Source of the DNA: Cyanobacteria bacterium FACHB-63
Lineage (GTDB): Bacteria > Cyanobacteriota > Cyanobacteriia > Leptolyngbyales > Leptolyngbyaceae
NCBI GenBank assembly: GCA_014695255.1
Contig: JACJNX010000045.1
Span: forward strand, 1 to 32,162
DNA: 32,162 nt
Reading direction: 5' to 3'
Below are positions 9,789 to 17,877 of the stretch, piece after piece. Under the pieces are notes generated by a model, which searched no databases, was not told the DNA's origin, and saw only the letters and a list, made by a program, of their open reading frames with translations. A program made the position numbers and the translations under genes. Every line of letters starts with the position of its first letter. Position 1 is the first letter of the stretch.

Positions 9789-10178
9789 TTAGGATTCTTT
9801 ATTTCCAAATAGCTCTGGGCGTGCCTGCCAGATATCGCGAATAAATTGATGCAGATAACGATGAGAGAGCGGATTTTTATCTTTAAACTCTGCGCCAAGC
9901 CGAGCGAGTAGGGGTAATACTTCAACATCTAATGCTTCTTGAAATAAAGCGGCAGGACACATTAAATCAGAGCCATCCTGAAGGTTCTGCACCCTTAAAC
10001 GATCGTACTCCGTCCAACCTGCCCATTCTGGAGCCGTAACGAGTGCGATCGGTCTTACCCAACACAGGTGTCTTGTCTCCACGTACTGCACCACTTCGGC
10101 ATAGAGGCGCGATCGGTCGTGTTCGAGATAAACGATTTGGTAGGGTTGAAAATTAAACTGCTGAAAATCGTCAACCAT
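9789..10178 (-). CDS. Conserved cyanobacterial hypothetical protein
   Basis: A 129-residue soluble protein with no signal peptide or membrane segment. It is rich in aromatic residues (YQIVYLEHDRSRLYAEVVQY; WVRPIALVTAPEWAGW) and has a helical C-terminus (LARLGAEF, HQFIRDIWQARPELFG). I recognise the style of a small conserved cyanobacterial protein but no domain. It stands alone, divergent from clpS, with about 250 bp to the STAS gene downstream. The function is unknown. Confidence 0.6.
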   Translation of the reverse strand: MVDDFQQFNFQPYQIVYLEHDRSRLYAEVVQYVETRHLCWVRPIALVTAPEWAGWTEYDRLRVQNLQDGSDLMCPAALFQEALDVEVLPLLARLGAEFKDKNPLSHRYLHQFIRDIWQARPELFGNKES

Positions 10179-10480
10179 AGGGGTTGTAAGAATTGGATCA
10201 GACCAGCCTCAATTCTAAAATTTTGATTGAATAAACCGCTACTCGCTTCTAATTGATCGATTTGAAGCAATATGGCTAGAATGGAAGCGACGCGCATCGT
10301 GAAGAATCGCTAAGCTAGACACGAGTACGTCCGCGTGTGCCAAAGGCATCGCACATTTTTTTCTACCCGAATGCTGTACTGGACTGATGAGTCAGTTCAC
10401 TTGAAATCACGACGCTTAATCGGGTGGAAATCTTCTGTCCATACAACTGAACCCTAATCGTTAACGGAGAGGATAGAACT
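10179..10480. other. Divergent intergenic region upstream of clpS
   Basis: About 300 bp between the divergent hypothetical gene and clpS. It presumably holds both promoters, but I find no convincing -10/-35 pair. Just before clpS, GGAGAGG (about 10465-10471) is the ribosome-binding site. Confidence 0.4.
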
Positions 10481-10762
10481 GTGTCTGTTGAAACCATTGA
10501 AAAGCGTTCAACAACTCGAAAACTTGCGCCGCGCTATCGTGTTTTATTACATAACGACGATTACAACACGATGGAATATGTGGTGCAGGCGTTGATAGAA
10601 ACGGTTCCGAGTCTGACCCAGCCGCAAGCCGTCAATATCATGATGGAAACTCACAATAGTGGTGTAGGACTCGTGATTACTTGCGCTCAGGAACACGCAG
10701 AATTTTATAGCGAGACGCTGAAAATGAAAGGGTTGGATAGTACGATCGAGCCTGACGAATAA
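10481..10762 (+). CDS. clpS: ATP-dependent Clp protease adaptor ClpS
   Basis: ClpS, 93 residues, delivers N-degron substrates to the ClpAP-type protease (ClpCP in cyanobacteria). The substrate pocket motif HNDDYNTMEYVV corresponds to the E. coli NDDxxxMxFV segment that reads the N-terminal residue, and the later THNSG histidine is also in place. It starts with GTG at 10481 behind GGAGAGG. A short Ser/Thr/Arg-rich N-terminus precedes the core. The pocket Met is kept, so it looks like the canonical ClpS1 type. A CPBP protease follows after 12 bp and is probably co-transcribed. Confidence 0.94.
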   Translation: MSVETIEKRSTTRKLAPRYRVLLHNDDYNTMEYVVQALIETVPSLTQPQAVNIMMETHNSGVGLVITCAQEHAEFYSETLKMKGLDSTIEPDE

Positions 10763-10774
10763 TTCCAACGCCGC

Positions 10775-11599
10775 TTGAAAGTTAATTTTGCTGCTATTTC
10801 TCATCGCCCAACTCCGATTCGGATTGGGCTATTTGTGTTAATGCTGTTAGTGCTGTGGCTGCCGTTGAAACTTCCGATCGAGTGGGCAATCAGCGTGTTT
10901 TACGGTGTAACCGATGCGGCTCGAAATCTCGCTTCGATTTTGACGCTCGTTGTTCTGTATCTAGAATTTATTGTTTTAGTCAAATTCTGGGGGCGATTTG
11001 TTTATCGTGAGCCTTTGTTTAGAGCCTACGGCTTGAGACAGCCGCGCCAGAATCTCAGAAATTTTTTGCAGGGATTAGCGATCGGCTTTGGCAGTCTGTT
11101 TCTCCTGTTTGTGCTTGCAGGAATTCTGGGCTGGGTGCAATGGCAAGCTCCTTCGAGTCCCTTCCTGCGAATCGCTTTAGAAGGCGGCGTGATGGCGATC
11201 GCGATCGGGTTTGCCGAAGAATTACTATTTCGCGGATGGTTATTGAATGAACTCGATCGCGGATACTCGGCTAACGTCTCACTTTGCGCGAGTAGCATCT
11301 TCTTTGCGTTGGTACATGGAATTCGTCCTCAACTTCCAGCGCTGCTGATTCTGGGATTGATTTTGGTGTGGGGAAAACGAGCCACACAGGGACGGTTAGG
11401 ATGGTCGATTGGATTTCATGCAGGTTTAGTTTGGAGCTATTACCTAGTGAACGTTGGGCAGTTAATTGCAGCCTCGAATCGCGCTCCAGCCTGGGTGACG
11501 GGGATCGATCGCAATCCATTAGCCGGAATTATGGGAATCTTGGCGTTGAGTGTGATCGCGCTCTTGATGCGATCGGCAGCGTTGAAAGCTAGATTTTGA
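10775..11599 (+). CDS. CPBP family intramembrane metalloprotease
   Basis: A polytopic membrane protein of about 274 residues with the three CPBP (CAAX protease/bacteriocin-processing) motifs: EELLFR in FAEELLFRGWLL, FFALVHG, and HAGLVWSYYLVN. These supply the glutamates, histidines and Asn that bind the catalytic metal in the membrane in this family. The first transmembrane helix is RIGLFVLMLLVLWLP. The start is uncertain: the only in-frame start before that helix is TTG at 10775, without a clear Shine-Dalgarno, so translation may be coupled to clpS 12 bp upstream. Substrates in cyanobacteria are unknown. Confidence 0.85.
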   Translation: MKVNFAAISHRPTPIRIGLFVLMLLVLWLPLKLPIEWAISVFYGVTDAARNLASILTLVVLYLEFIVLVKFWGRFVYREPLFRAYGLRQPRQNLRNFLQGLAIGFGSLFLLFVLAGILGWVQWQAPSSPFLRIALEGGVMAIAIGFAEELLFRGWLLNELDRGYSANVSLCASSIFFALVHGIRPQLPALLILGLILVWGKRATQGRLGWSIGFHAGLVWSYYLVNVGQLIAASNRAPAWVTGIDRNPLAGIMGILALSVIALLMRSAALKARF

Positions 11600-11632
11600 T
11601 GAAGAATAAAAGAGGCGAGTTAGGTAAAAAGA

Positions 11633-12040
11633 ATGGGACAGTACGATCGCTTAATTCTGATGGCGGAAGATGAACTGACGCAGTACAGCACCGATGCCCG
11701 CAAAATCGAAAAGCTCCGCCAAAAAATTGGTTTATCCGTATCGGCAGCAGAGCAAAAACAGGTTAAAGAGCAACTTCTAGCGGACATCCCAACCGATCCA
11801 ATCAATAAACTGATCGAGGAGCAACGCCAAACCCTTGCCCTTCCGTTTTGGGGAATTGCGGGATTAGGCTTGCTGCTCGGAATTTCGATGTCGCAACCGC
11901 TCGATTTTATTGCCACGATCGCGGGGGGCGCGATCGCGTTTCAAGTTCAAAAAATCGGCTGGAGACTACAAGCAAAACGCCTCGTTTTAAAAACGCTGGA
12001 AGACATCGAAGAACGAGTTCGGAAGCCTGACTCGGTCTAA
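11633..12040 (+). CDS. Two-TM membrane protein with cytosolic coiled N-terminus
   Basis: A 135-residue hypothetical protein. The first ~65 residues are polar and helical (ARKIEKLRQKIGLSVSAAEQ), followed by two hydrophobic segments (LPFWGIAGLGLLLGISM and DFIATIAGGAIAFQVQKIGW) and a basic C-terminal helix (KRLVLKTLEDIEERVRK). This suggests a hairpin anchor with both ends in the cytosol. The ATG at 11633 has a weak upstream TTAGG. No family is recognised, though such proteins are common in cyanobacteria. Confidence 0.62.
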   Translation: MGQYDRLILMAEDELTQYSTDARKIEKLRQKIGLSVSAAEQKQVKEQLLADIPTDPINKLIEEQRQTLALPFWGIAGLGLLLGISMSQPLDFIATIAGGAIAFQVQKIGWRLQAKRLVLKTLEDIEERVRKPDSV

Positions 12041-12127
12041 TTTTCGCTGAGAACTCCGAATCGATTGGAGTTCTCAGATTCAAAAGACTAGACAATTTTT
12101 CAGCAGTTTGATACTATATTTAATCAC

Positions 12128-12199
12128 GGGCGATTAACTCAGTGGTAGAGTGCATCCTTGACAGGGATGAAGCCACAAGTTCGAATCTTGTATCGCCCA
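12128..12199 (+). tRNA. tRNA-Val(GAC)
   Basis: A complete cloverleaf: acceptor GGGCGAT (12128-12134) pairs with ATCGCCC (12192-12198), anticodon stem CATCC/GGATG, loop TTGACAG with anticodon GAC at 12160-12162, T stem ACAAG/CTTGT with loop TTCGAAT, discriminator A. CCA is not encoded. It lies 9 bp from the stop of the convergent manganese exporter gene. Confidence 0.95.
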
Positions 12200-12208
12200 T
12201 TTTACGGT

Positions 12209-12856
12209 TTACATGCCCTCGAACCAGGTCACGAGTGCGAACACGAAGAACAGAATTCCACCGACGAGCGTGACGGTGCGCTCTGAAATGTGCGAAGCAA
12301 TCAAGCGACCCCCGAAAACTGCGATCGCACAGCAAATTGCGTGACCCAAAATTGCTCCGATCGTGACGCCGATCACATTATTCGATGCAGCAAGCACCAT
12401 TGTATTGATCTGCGTTCGATCACCCCACTCTGCGATAAACGTCAAAGTAAACGCCTCTAGCGTGATCGCAAACGGCGTTTTTTTGCGAAGACTGGCTTCG
12501 GCTTGGGAAACCGCTTCGAGTGCTTCTCGTTCGGCATCAGAAGCACAGTCTACACTCGCAACTAACGACTTCTCGCGACACTCAACAGGCATTTTGCTGG
12601 CATCGAAAAGCATCTTAAGGCCGAACCCGATAAACAGGACGATCGTGCCCCAATAAATGAATTGTTTGGGGAGAAGTGCGGCAACATGACCCAAGAGCAC
12701 CGAGAGCAGCGTCATCGCCGCCAACGCTAGAATTGCTCCGGCAAACACATATCGGCGGGAATGACGCATCGCTAAACACATCGCGATAAAGAACGTCTTA
12801 TCACCCAACTCCGAAACGGTAATGAGCAACAAACCTGCTGTAAATGCCGTTAACAT
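12209..12856 (-). CDS. mnx: GDT1/UPF0016 (TMEM165-like) manganese exporter
   Basis: A 215-residue membrane protein made of two homologous halves, each with the signature E-x-G-D-K/R-T: E16-LGDKT in the first and E143-WGDRT in the second. This family moves Mn2+ (and Ca2+); the cyanobacterial members Mnx/SynPAM71 export Mn2+ from the cytoplasm to lumen or periplasm and protect photosynthetic cells from Mn excess. A polar loop of about 40 residues (88-128) joins the halves. The ATG at 12854-12856 follows AGAGGAG closely. The leader contains a manganese riboswitch, which independently supports the substrate. The symbol follows the Synechocystis name by family resemblance, not proven orthology. 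Confidence 0.9.
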   Translation of the reverse strand: MLTAFTAGLLLITVSELGDKTFFIAMCLAMRHSRRYVFAGAILALAAMTLLSVLLGHVAALLPKQFIYWGTIVLFIGFGLKMLFDASKMPVECREKSLVASVDCASDAEREALEAVSQAEASLRKKTPFAITLEAFTLTFIAEWGDRTQINTMVLAASNNVIGVTIGAILGHAICCAIAVFGGRLIASHISERTVTLVGGILFFVFALVTWFEGM

Positions 12857-12949
12857 AAGCTCCTCTCAGATCGTGCGTAGTGATGAACTGAGTGAGCTTG
12901 ATGCGAGGAAAAAAACGACTCCACCAAGCTCACAGCAGTCTGTGAACTT
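12857..12949 (-). promoter_or_regulatory. Riboswitch expression platform with SD-sequestering hairpin
   Basis: Four mutually complementary RNA segments on the minus strand: A = AAGUUCACAG (12940-12949), B = CUGUGAGCUUG (12925-12935), C = CAAGCUCACUCAG (12888-12900), D = CUGAGAGGAGCUU (12857-12869). D contains the Shine-Dalgarno. A:B forms a 10-bp hairpin, B:C a 9-bp perfect duplex, and C:D buries the Shine-Dalgarno. A:B plus C:D would be off; B:C would be on. A run of seven U lies at 12909-12915. Confidence 0.6.
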
Positions 12950-13068
12950 CGTGAAAGTCTCGCTTACAAAGGTACTGAAGATTCAGTGTGTCTTTGTCGC
13001 TTGAACCAGGCTCATCGCCAGTGTGTTGATTCAAGCGGGCTGAATAAATCAGCAGCTACTCCCCTTCA
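12947..13068 (-). promoter_or_regulatory. yybP-ykoY manganese riboswitch aptamer
   Basis: The minus strand carries the hallmark 5' segment GAAGGGGAGTAGC (ending upstream near 13067), a CTGA/TCAG stem, then TCAACACAC, a stem CGCTTGAA/TTCAAGCG, a stem ACAAAG/CTTTGT, and the hallmark 3' segment GCGAGACTTTCACG. GAAGG pairs with CTTTC to form P1. Both conserved ends resemble known Mn2+ riboswitches such as E. coli alx. It lies about 90 nt upstream of the manganese exporter start. This is a motif match by eye; a covariance-model hit would settle it. Confidence 0.85.
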
Positions 13069-13114
13069 AACTTTAGTAATTGTACCTGAGAAAGAGGTAA
13101 ATTCTGCATTTGTT

Positions 13115-13924
13115 TTACGATCGCTCCTGAGCAAGTTTTGCTTTCGCCTGCTGCCAAAACTGCTCTAGCTCTTCAAGCGAATACTCGGATAAAGGCCGAT
13201 CGACCACGTTCTCCATCTGAACTAAGCGCTGAATGAAGCGATCGTTTGTTCCCTGGAGTGCTTCAGCCGGATCAAGGTCTGTCCATCTGGCCAGATTAAT
13301 GATCGTAAATAGTAAATCTCCGAGTTCTGCTTGCTGGTTCGCTTTACTTTCGTGTTGAAGCGCGTACTGGAATTCGGCTAATTCTTCGTGAAACTTGTCC
13401 CAAACGCCATCGATCGAGTCCCATTCAAAGCCAGCTTTTGCGGCTTTTTGGGAAATTTTCATGCCTGCCATGAGAGGAGGGAGCGATCGAGCATATTTTC
13501 TCAGTTTGTCGCTTAATTTTGGTTCCTCCTGGCTTTCTGTCGCTTTGATTTTTTCCCAGTTCTGATGCACTTCGTCGATGCTTTGAACTTCGAGATTGTC
13601 AAATACGTGCGGATGACGACGAATCAGTTTTGCGGTGATGTTCTTGGCAACGGTAGTGAGATCAAATTGCTGCTGATCTTTTGCGACCTGCGCTTGAAGA
13701 ACTACTTGCAACAACAGATCACCGAGTTCGTCTGCGATCGCAACCTCGTCCTCACTGCGGAGCGCATCTACCACCTCGTAGGCTTCTTCAATTACATAGG
13801 GAATTAAGCTTTGCGGGGTTTGTGCTAAATCCCAAGGACAGCCTTTCTCTGGATCTCGCAGTTGGGCAACGACTTCGATTAACTGTTGCAGCGCTTCCAG
13901 CGTTTCAGACATTGAAGAATTCAT
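13115..13924 (-). CDS. mazG: Nucleoside triphosphate pyrophosphohydrolase MazG
   Basis: An all-alpha NTP pyrophosphohydrolase, about 270 residues, hydrolysing (d)NTPs to monophosphates; E. coli MazG is 263 residues. The first domain has the metal-binding EExxE...ExxD pattern (EEAYEVVDAL then ADELGDLLLQ). The second has EELAEFQYAL then AELGDLLFTI. The conserved GCPWD and P-Q-S-L motifs follow the N-terminus. The frame is open back to 13996, but that would overlap the next gene by 44 bp, so I chose the ATG at 13922-13924 (MNSSMSETLEAL); ATG 13912 is also possible. It probably clears aberrant nucleotides. Confidence 0.92.
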   Translation of the reverse strand: MNSSMSETLEALQQLIEVVAQLRDPEKGCPWDLAQTPQSLIPYVIEEAYEVVDALRSEDEVAIADELGDLLLQVVLQAQVAKDQQQFDLTTVAKNITAKLIRRHPHVFDNLEVQSIDEVHQNWEKIKATESQEEPKLSDKLRKYARSLPPLMAGMKISQKAAKAGFEWDSIDGVWDKFHEELAEFQYALQHESKANQQAELGDLLFTIINLARWTDLDPAEALQGTNDRFIQRLVQMENVVDRPLSEYSLEELEQFWQQAKAKLAQERS

Positions 13925-13952
13925 AAGACATCCCGGATTTTCACTCAATACT

Positions 13953-14501
13953 TTAGCGCTTTCGTCGCTTATTCCATCGTTTGATCGTAGACCCAACCCA
14001 ATCGCTCAAACTGTGGCTCATCGCACCGAGTTCTAGCCCGATCGTCAAGGCTAGACATTCGATCGAGGCTCTTTGAATTAATTGAATTGTTTGACCGAAA
14101 GTGGCTATCACTGAGGATTGTGCAGTTGCCTGCCAGTTAACGGTGTTGCCGAGAAGCTGTTGAGCAATCGCGCCGCTGACGATTGCCACGATCGCAAATA
14201 AAGCAAGCCAGATGCTGAGGTAAAAGATTCGTCCGATTGTGCCGATGATTGCACCGTGGGAAAAGATCGATCGATGCTTCAAACTCCGGCGATAAGGAAG
14301 CCAAATCCACCGCAAAACGCCCCAGCGCTTGTATTGCTGCGAATAGATATCTAAATCGGGTCCAAACATCAATCCAGCAAATAAAAACCCCCCTGAAACG
14401 AGCAGAGTGAGATTGCCACTTTGAGTTAGTCCGAAGGTTGTCGCGGCAACGATCGGTAAACTCCAGAGGGTAATGCTGTCATGGGTACGACCAGAAGGCA
14501 T
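13953..14501 (-). CDS. DUF2227 putative metal-binding membrane protein
   Basis: A 182-residue protein with the DUF2227 pattern: N-terminal MPSGRTHD, then GPDLDIYS, then LKHRSIFSHG, giving His and Asp residues that could bind a metal. Hydrophobic helices lie between them (LTLLVSGGFLFAGLMF; IWLALFAIVAIVSGAIA). The layout resembles YdjM-like membrane metal-dependent hydrolases, but no activity is known for this group. It sits upstream of mazG on the same strand with a 28-bp gap to the chosen mazG start, so they may be co-transcribed. Confidence 0.78.
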   Translation of the reverse strand: MPSGRTHDSITLWSLPIVAATTFGLTQSGNLTLLVSGGFLFAGLMFGPDLDIYSQQYKRWGVLRWIWLPYRRSLKHRSIFSHGAIIGTIGRIFYLSIWLALFAIVAIVSGAIAQQLLGNTVNWQATAQSSVIATFGQTIQLIQRASIECLALTIGLELGAMSHSLSDWVGSTIKRWNKRRKR

Positions 14502-14571
14502 TAGAAAAAATAAATCTAAATAAAATCGTAACTAGTTCTGAATTATCTGCTATATTATTTAAGCACTCATC

Positions 14572-14644
14572 GGGCGATTAGCTCAGTTGGTAGAGCGCCT
14601 CCCTTACAAGGAGGATGTCGGGGGTTCGAGCCCCTCATCGCCCA
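14572..14644 (+). tRNA. tRNA-Val(UAC)
   Basis: Acceptor GGGCGAT (14572-14578) pairs with ATCGCCC (14637-14643). Anticodon stem CCTCC/GGAGG, loop CTTACAA with anticodon TAC at 14605-14607; T arm GGGGGTTCGAGCCCC; discriminator A at 14644. CCA is not encoded. It shares its acceptor stem with the tRNA-Val(GAC) 2.4 kb upstream. Confidence 0.96.
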
Positions 14645-14830
14645 TCTAAAATCGATGCACGTTCGCACATTAAATGTTGCGGTTCGCGCTCCTTGCTTCT
14701 CAATTACTAACTCAACCGTTTATTGCGGTAGTTTGATAGCTTAGTGGTTGACAGAATCTCGCTTCATAACGCAGCAGTACGAGGGTCGATCGGAGATACA
14801 CTAATACAGTCTGTACGCGCTACCCCCCGA

Positions 14831-16159
14831 ATGAATTCGTTGACATCCGACCTGCTAATTATCCTGTTTCTGACGCTGGCAAACGGGCTATTTGTCATGT
14901 CTGAACTGGCGATTGTGTCTGCTCGCAAAATTCGCCTTCAGCAAAGCGCTAATCAAGGTGATGCCAAAGCGAGAGTCGCCCTGCATCTCGCGGAGCAGCC
15001 GAATAATTTTTTAGCGATCGTTCAAGTTGGGATTACATTAATTGGGATTGCGTCGGGTGCGTTCGGGGAACAAGCCTTAACTCGTCGGCTAGAACCCTTC
15101 TTCCAATCTGTGCCATTTCTTGCGGTATACAGTCAAGCCCTGGCTTTTGGGCTTGCAATTCTGAGTTTGACTTATCTCACGCTGATCGTCGGTGAACTCG
15201 TTCCAAAACGACTCGCACTCAACTCGCCTGAAGTGATTGCAACGTGGGCAGCCGTGCCGATGAGTTTGATGGCAAAAATAGCAGCCCCGATCGTCTATCT
15301 ACTCAGTACGTCTACCAATATTGCAGTGCGATTTCTGGGCATTCGTCCGTCCGATGACCCGCCTGTCACCGAAGAAGAAATCCGCGTGATGATCGAGCAA
15401 GGCACAGAGGCGGGAATGTTCGAGCAGGCAGAAGAAGACATCATGAAACGGGTGTTTCGGCTGGGCGATCGCCGCATTAGCTCCCTGATGACTCCACGTT
15501 TAGAAATTACCTGGATTGATTTAGAAGATCCGATCGACGAGATTCGCCGCCAGATGACAGAAAGCGCTCATGCTCGGTTTCCAGTTTGTCAAGGTGGATT
15601 AGATCACTTGCTCGGTGTGGTGCAAACGTATGATCTGCTCATCAAGCTAATGTCGGGTCAGCCACTTGAGTTTACCAATTCACTTCAGACTCCGGTGTTT
15701 GTGCCAGAAAGTACCCGCGCTCTGAAAGTGCTGGAATTGTTTAAGCAAACCGGGACTCAGATCGCATTTGTGGTCGATGAGTATGGCGTGATTCAGGGAT
15801 TGGTGACGCTGACGGATGTGTTGCAGGCGATCGTCGGAGACATTCCCACAGTTGAAGAGTTAGCAGAGCCGCAAGCCATTCAGCGCGAGGATGGTTCTTG
15901 GCTGCTGGATGGAATGCTGCCAATTTATCAATTCAAAGAGATTTTAGACCTTGAAGATCAAGAGCTTCCCGGAGAGCAACGCGGAAGCTATCAAACGTTG
16001 GGCGGTTTTGTGGTGATGTATTTGGGACGCATTCCCACCGCTGCGGATGCTTTCGAGTGGGAAACACTCCGATTTGAAGTAATGGATATGGACGGAAATC
16101 GCGTGGATAAAGTCTTGGTTGAGGCTGCCAAGCCTCGCGGAACAATGCAAGAGATTTGA
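14831..16159 (+). CDS. CNNM/CorC-HlyC family membrane protein with CBS domains
   Basis: From ATG 14831 the protein is 442 residues. Domains in order: DUF21/CNNM transmembrane region (LLIILFLTLANGLFVMSELA onwards, about 1-190), a CBS pair (MTPRLEITWIDL... and ...FVVDEYGVIQGLVTLTDVLQAIVG, about 215-345), and a C-terminal CorC/HlyC domain (LLDGMLPIYQFKEIL onwards). Members of this family export or sense Mg2+/Co2+, with CBS domains binding nucleotides; some are annotated as hemolysins without good reason. The frame is open back to a GTG at 14744, but the 29 extra residues do not look like a family N-terminus. Neither start has a clear Shine-Dalgarno. Confidence 0.9.
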   Translation: MNSLTSDLLIILFLTLANGLFVMSELAIVSARKIRLQQSANQGDAKARVALHLAEQPNNFLAIVQVGITLIGIASGAFGEQALTRRLEPFFQSVPFLAVYSQALAFGLAILSLTYLTLIVGELVPKRLALNSPEVIATWAAVPMSLMAKIAAPIVYLLSTSTNIAVRFLGIRPSDDPPVTEEEIRVMIEQGTEAGMFEQAEEDIMKRVFRLGDRRISSLMTPRLEITWIDLEDPIDEIRRQMTESAHARFPVCQGGLDHLLGVVQTYDLLIKLMSGQPLEFTNSLQTPVFVPESTRALKVLELFKQTGTQIAFVVDEYGVIQGLVTLTDVLQAIVGDIPTVEELAEPQAIQREDGSWLLDGMLPIYQFKEILDLEDQELPGEQRGSYQTLGGFVVMYLGRIPTAADAFEWETLRFEVMDMDGNRVDKVLVEAAKPRGTMQEI

Positions 16160-16161
16160 AC

Positions 16162-16485
16162 TTAACCTAAGAGCGCATGAATCGCTAACCAAATACAAGC
16201 AGGATTGCTACTGGTATGGCTCACACGATGCTTTTGGTGCGCCGGAATTAATAGATAATCTCCTGTTTTGAGGTCGATCGCACTCCCATTCTCATACATT
16301 AACTGTGCTTCACCCTGCAATAGCAATACCCATTCATCGCGGGGCTGATCGTACCATTCACCCTCCGCTGTGGTTTGTCCGGTTGAAATAATGCGTTCAA
16401 CTAATAGCTGACGGGTTTCGATCAATGGCTCAAATAGTTCTCGATCAAGCGATCGTTCCCCAATCTCAAAGATGTTTCTATTCAT
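16162..16485 (-). CDS. Small cupin domain protein
   Basis: A single cupin of about 107 residues from ATG 16485 (MNRNIFEIGERS). Motif 1 is represented by PRDEWVLLLQGEAQLMYE and motif 2 by LKTGDYLLIPAHQKHRVSHT. Usual motif 1 is G(x)5HxH(x)3-4E(x)6G; here the histidines are replaced (RDEW), so metal binding may be weaker or different. Alternative ATG 16512 adds nine residues. The function is unknown; such cupins often act in small-molecule metabolism or stress. It is convergent with the CBS protein gene, with 2 bp between stops. Confidence 0.78.
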   Translation of the reverse strand: MNRNIFEIGERSLDRELFEPLIETRQLLVERIISTGQTTAEGEWYDQPRDEWVLLLQGEAQLMYENGSAIDLKTGDYLLIPAHQKHRVSHTSSNPACIWLAIHALLG

Positions 16486-16682
16486 ACCTACCCCCGAATT
16501 GCTGCCATACAAGCGGAGCGACGGAATTTTAATAACTCGATCGCTTCGCTACACCCTGTATTTGTCCGTTCAAATTCGCTCAACATTTTCTAGGTCAAAA
16601 TCGTAATGACTATGATATAGTTGTCAAAGTTTCGTAATCTTAATTTACGAGTCCGCTACTCTTGCAAGGAGAATTAAATCCC

Positions 16683-17282
16683 ATGACCCAAGAAGGATGC
16701 TTGCGTGTCGGTCAGAGCGCACCCGATTTTGCTGCTACCGCCGTCATCGATCAAGAATTCAAAGACATTAAACTGTCTGACTATCGTGGCAAATACGTGG
16801 TGCTGTTCTTCTACCCGCTCGATTTTACCTTTGTTTGTCCGACGGAAATCACTGCATTTAGCGATCGCCACGAAGAGTTCAAAGCGATCGGCACTGAGAT
16901 CCTTGGAGTATCAGTTGATAGCGCTTTCTCGCACCTCGCTTGGATTCAAACCGATCGTAAATCGGGTGGTGTGGGCGACCTGAACTATCCGTTGGTTTCA
17001 GACATCAAGAAAGAAATCAGCACCGCTTACAACGTGCTTGATCCTGAACAAGGAATTGCACTGCGCGGTCTGTTCATCATCGACAAAGATGGTGTAATCC
17101 AGCACTCGACGATCAACAACTTGTCGTTTGGTCGCAGTGTGGATGAAACGCTGCGGACGCTGCAAGCGATTCAATACGTACAGTCTCACCCGGATGAAGT
17201 TTGCCCCGCAGGTTGGAAACCCGGCGATCAAACCATGAATCCTGATCCGGTGAAGTCGAAGGAATACTTCGCAGCAGTTTAA
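16683..17282 (+). CDS. Typical 2-Cys peroxiredoxin
   Basis: A 199-residue thiol peroxidase that reduces H2O2 and alkyl hydroperoxides, re-reduced by thioredoxin in cyanobacteria. The peroxidatic Cys52 lies in FVCPTE and the resolving Cys174 in EVCPAGW. The overoxidation-sensitivity motifs are present as GGVG (95-98, usually GGLG) and a C-terminal YF (195-196), so sulfinylation under high peroxide is plausible. The ATG at 16683 is preceded by AAGGAG (about 16667-16672); an upstream in-frame start at 16662 would precede this ribosome-binding site. A strong terminator follows 24 bp after the stop. Confidence 0.95.
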   Translation: MTQEGCLRVGQSAPDFAATAVIDQEFKDIKLSDYRGKYVVLFFYPLDFTFVCPTEITAFSDRHEEFKAIGTEILGVSVDSAFSHLAWIQTDRKSGGVGDLNYPLVSDIKKEISTAYNVLDPEQGIALRGLFIIDKDGVIQHSTINNLSFGRSVDETLRTLQAIQYVQSHPDEVCPAGWKPGDQTMNPDPVKSKEYFAAV

Positions 17283-17306
17283 GACTTCTAAACAGGCTGA
17301 GTATTG

Positions 17307-17339
17307 CCCCCAAGATCAAGGTCTTGGGGGTTTTATTTT
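17307..17339 (+). terminator. Rho-independent terminator of the peroxiredoxin gene
   Basis: Stem CCCCCAAGA (17307-17315) / TCTTGGGGG (17322-17330), 6-base loop, followed by TTTTATTTT. Confidence 0.94.
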
Positions 17340-17434
17340 GGCAGATGCGATCGCCTCAAATAGCCTTCTTTTGATAGACGGCATTGCTAGATCAGGAGTT
17401 CTATAACGGTTGTGATGAGATCAAACCGATAGCA

Positions 17435-17815
17435 ATGACTGTAGAAGTTTTAAGAAAAAGTGATATGATGGCGCACTTACTTGATGCGCTGGATGCGGGT
17501 GAAGATATCGGACATTATGGGCGCTTGGTGTTTGCGATGATTGCGCGGCATTTCTTGTCAAAAGAAGAAGTGATTGAATATCTTCTGAGAGACAAAGACT
17601 GCGACGAAACCGAAGCAAAATCACTTTACGAGCAAGTTCAGGGTAAAGATTACAATCCGCCGAAGCGCGATCGTATTCTCGAATGGCAACAGCAACAAGA
17701 GTTTGCAATTTGCCCGAATTCCGATGATCCAGATGCTTGTAACGTCTACCGGAATTTAGAGTTTCCAGAGCATGTTTACGAACATATCTCAAGCTACTAC
17801 GCGCACAAGGCTTAG
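17435..17815 (+). CDS. Conserved cyanobacterial hypothetical protein
   Basis: About 126 residues from ATG 17435 (MTVEVLRKSDMMAHL); the frame is open back to a TTG at 17384, and neither start has a clear Shine-Dalgarno. The protein is acidic, soluble and mainly helical: a first helical part (LLDALDAGEDIGHYGRLVFA), a HFLSKEEVIEYLL helix pair, and a C-terminal part with two cysteines (ICPNSDDPDACNVYRN) and an aromatic tail. I do not recognise a domain. The two cysteines are nine residues apart and may bind metal or form a disulfide, but this is speculation. Confidence 0.65.
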   Translation: MTVEVLRKSDMMAHLLDALDAGEDIGHYGRLVFAMIARHFLSKEEVIEYLLRDKDCDETEAKSLYEQVQGKDYNPPKRDRILEWQQQQEFAICPNSDDPDACNVYRNLEFPEHVYEHISSYYAHKA

Positions 17816-17837
17816 TCAGTTGTTGGGAAGCCTCCCG

Positions 17838-17875
17838 ACTGCTTAAGACGGATCTATTATCCCGGCAGTCTTTTC
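17838..17875 (+). terminator. Probable terminator of the hypothetical gene
   Basis: GACTGC (17838-17843) pairs with GCAGTC (17866-17871), followed by TTTT; an inner CGGAT/ATCCCG can also pair. It lies 23 bp after the stop at 17815. Confidence 0.6.
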
Positions 17876-17877
17876 TG

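Noticed and set aside
14744-14830. GTG 14744 as start of the CBS-domain transporter
   Set aside because: The added 29 residues do not resemble the family N-terminus, which starts just before the first membrane helix.
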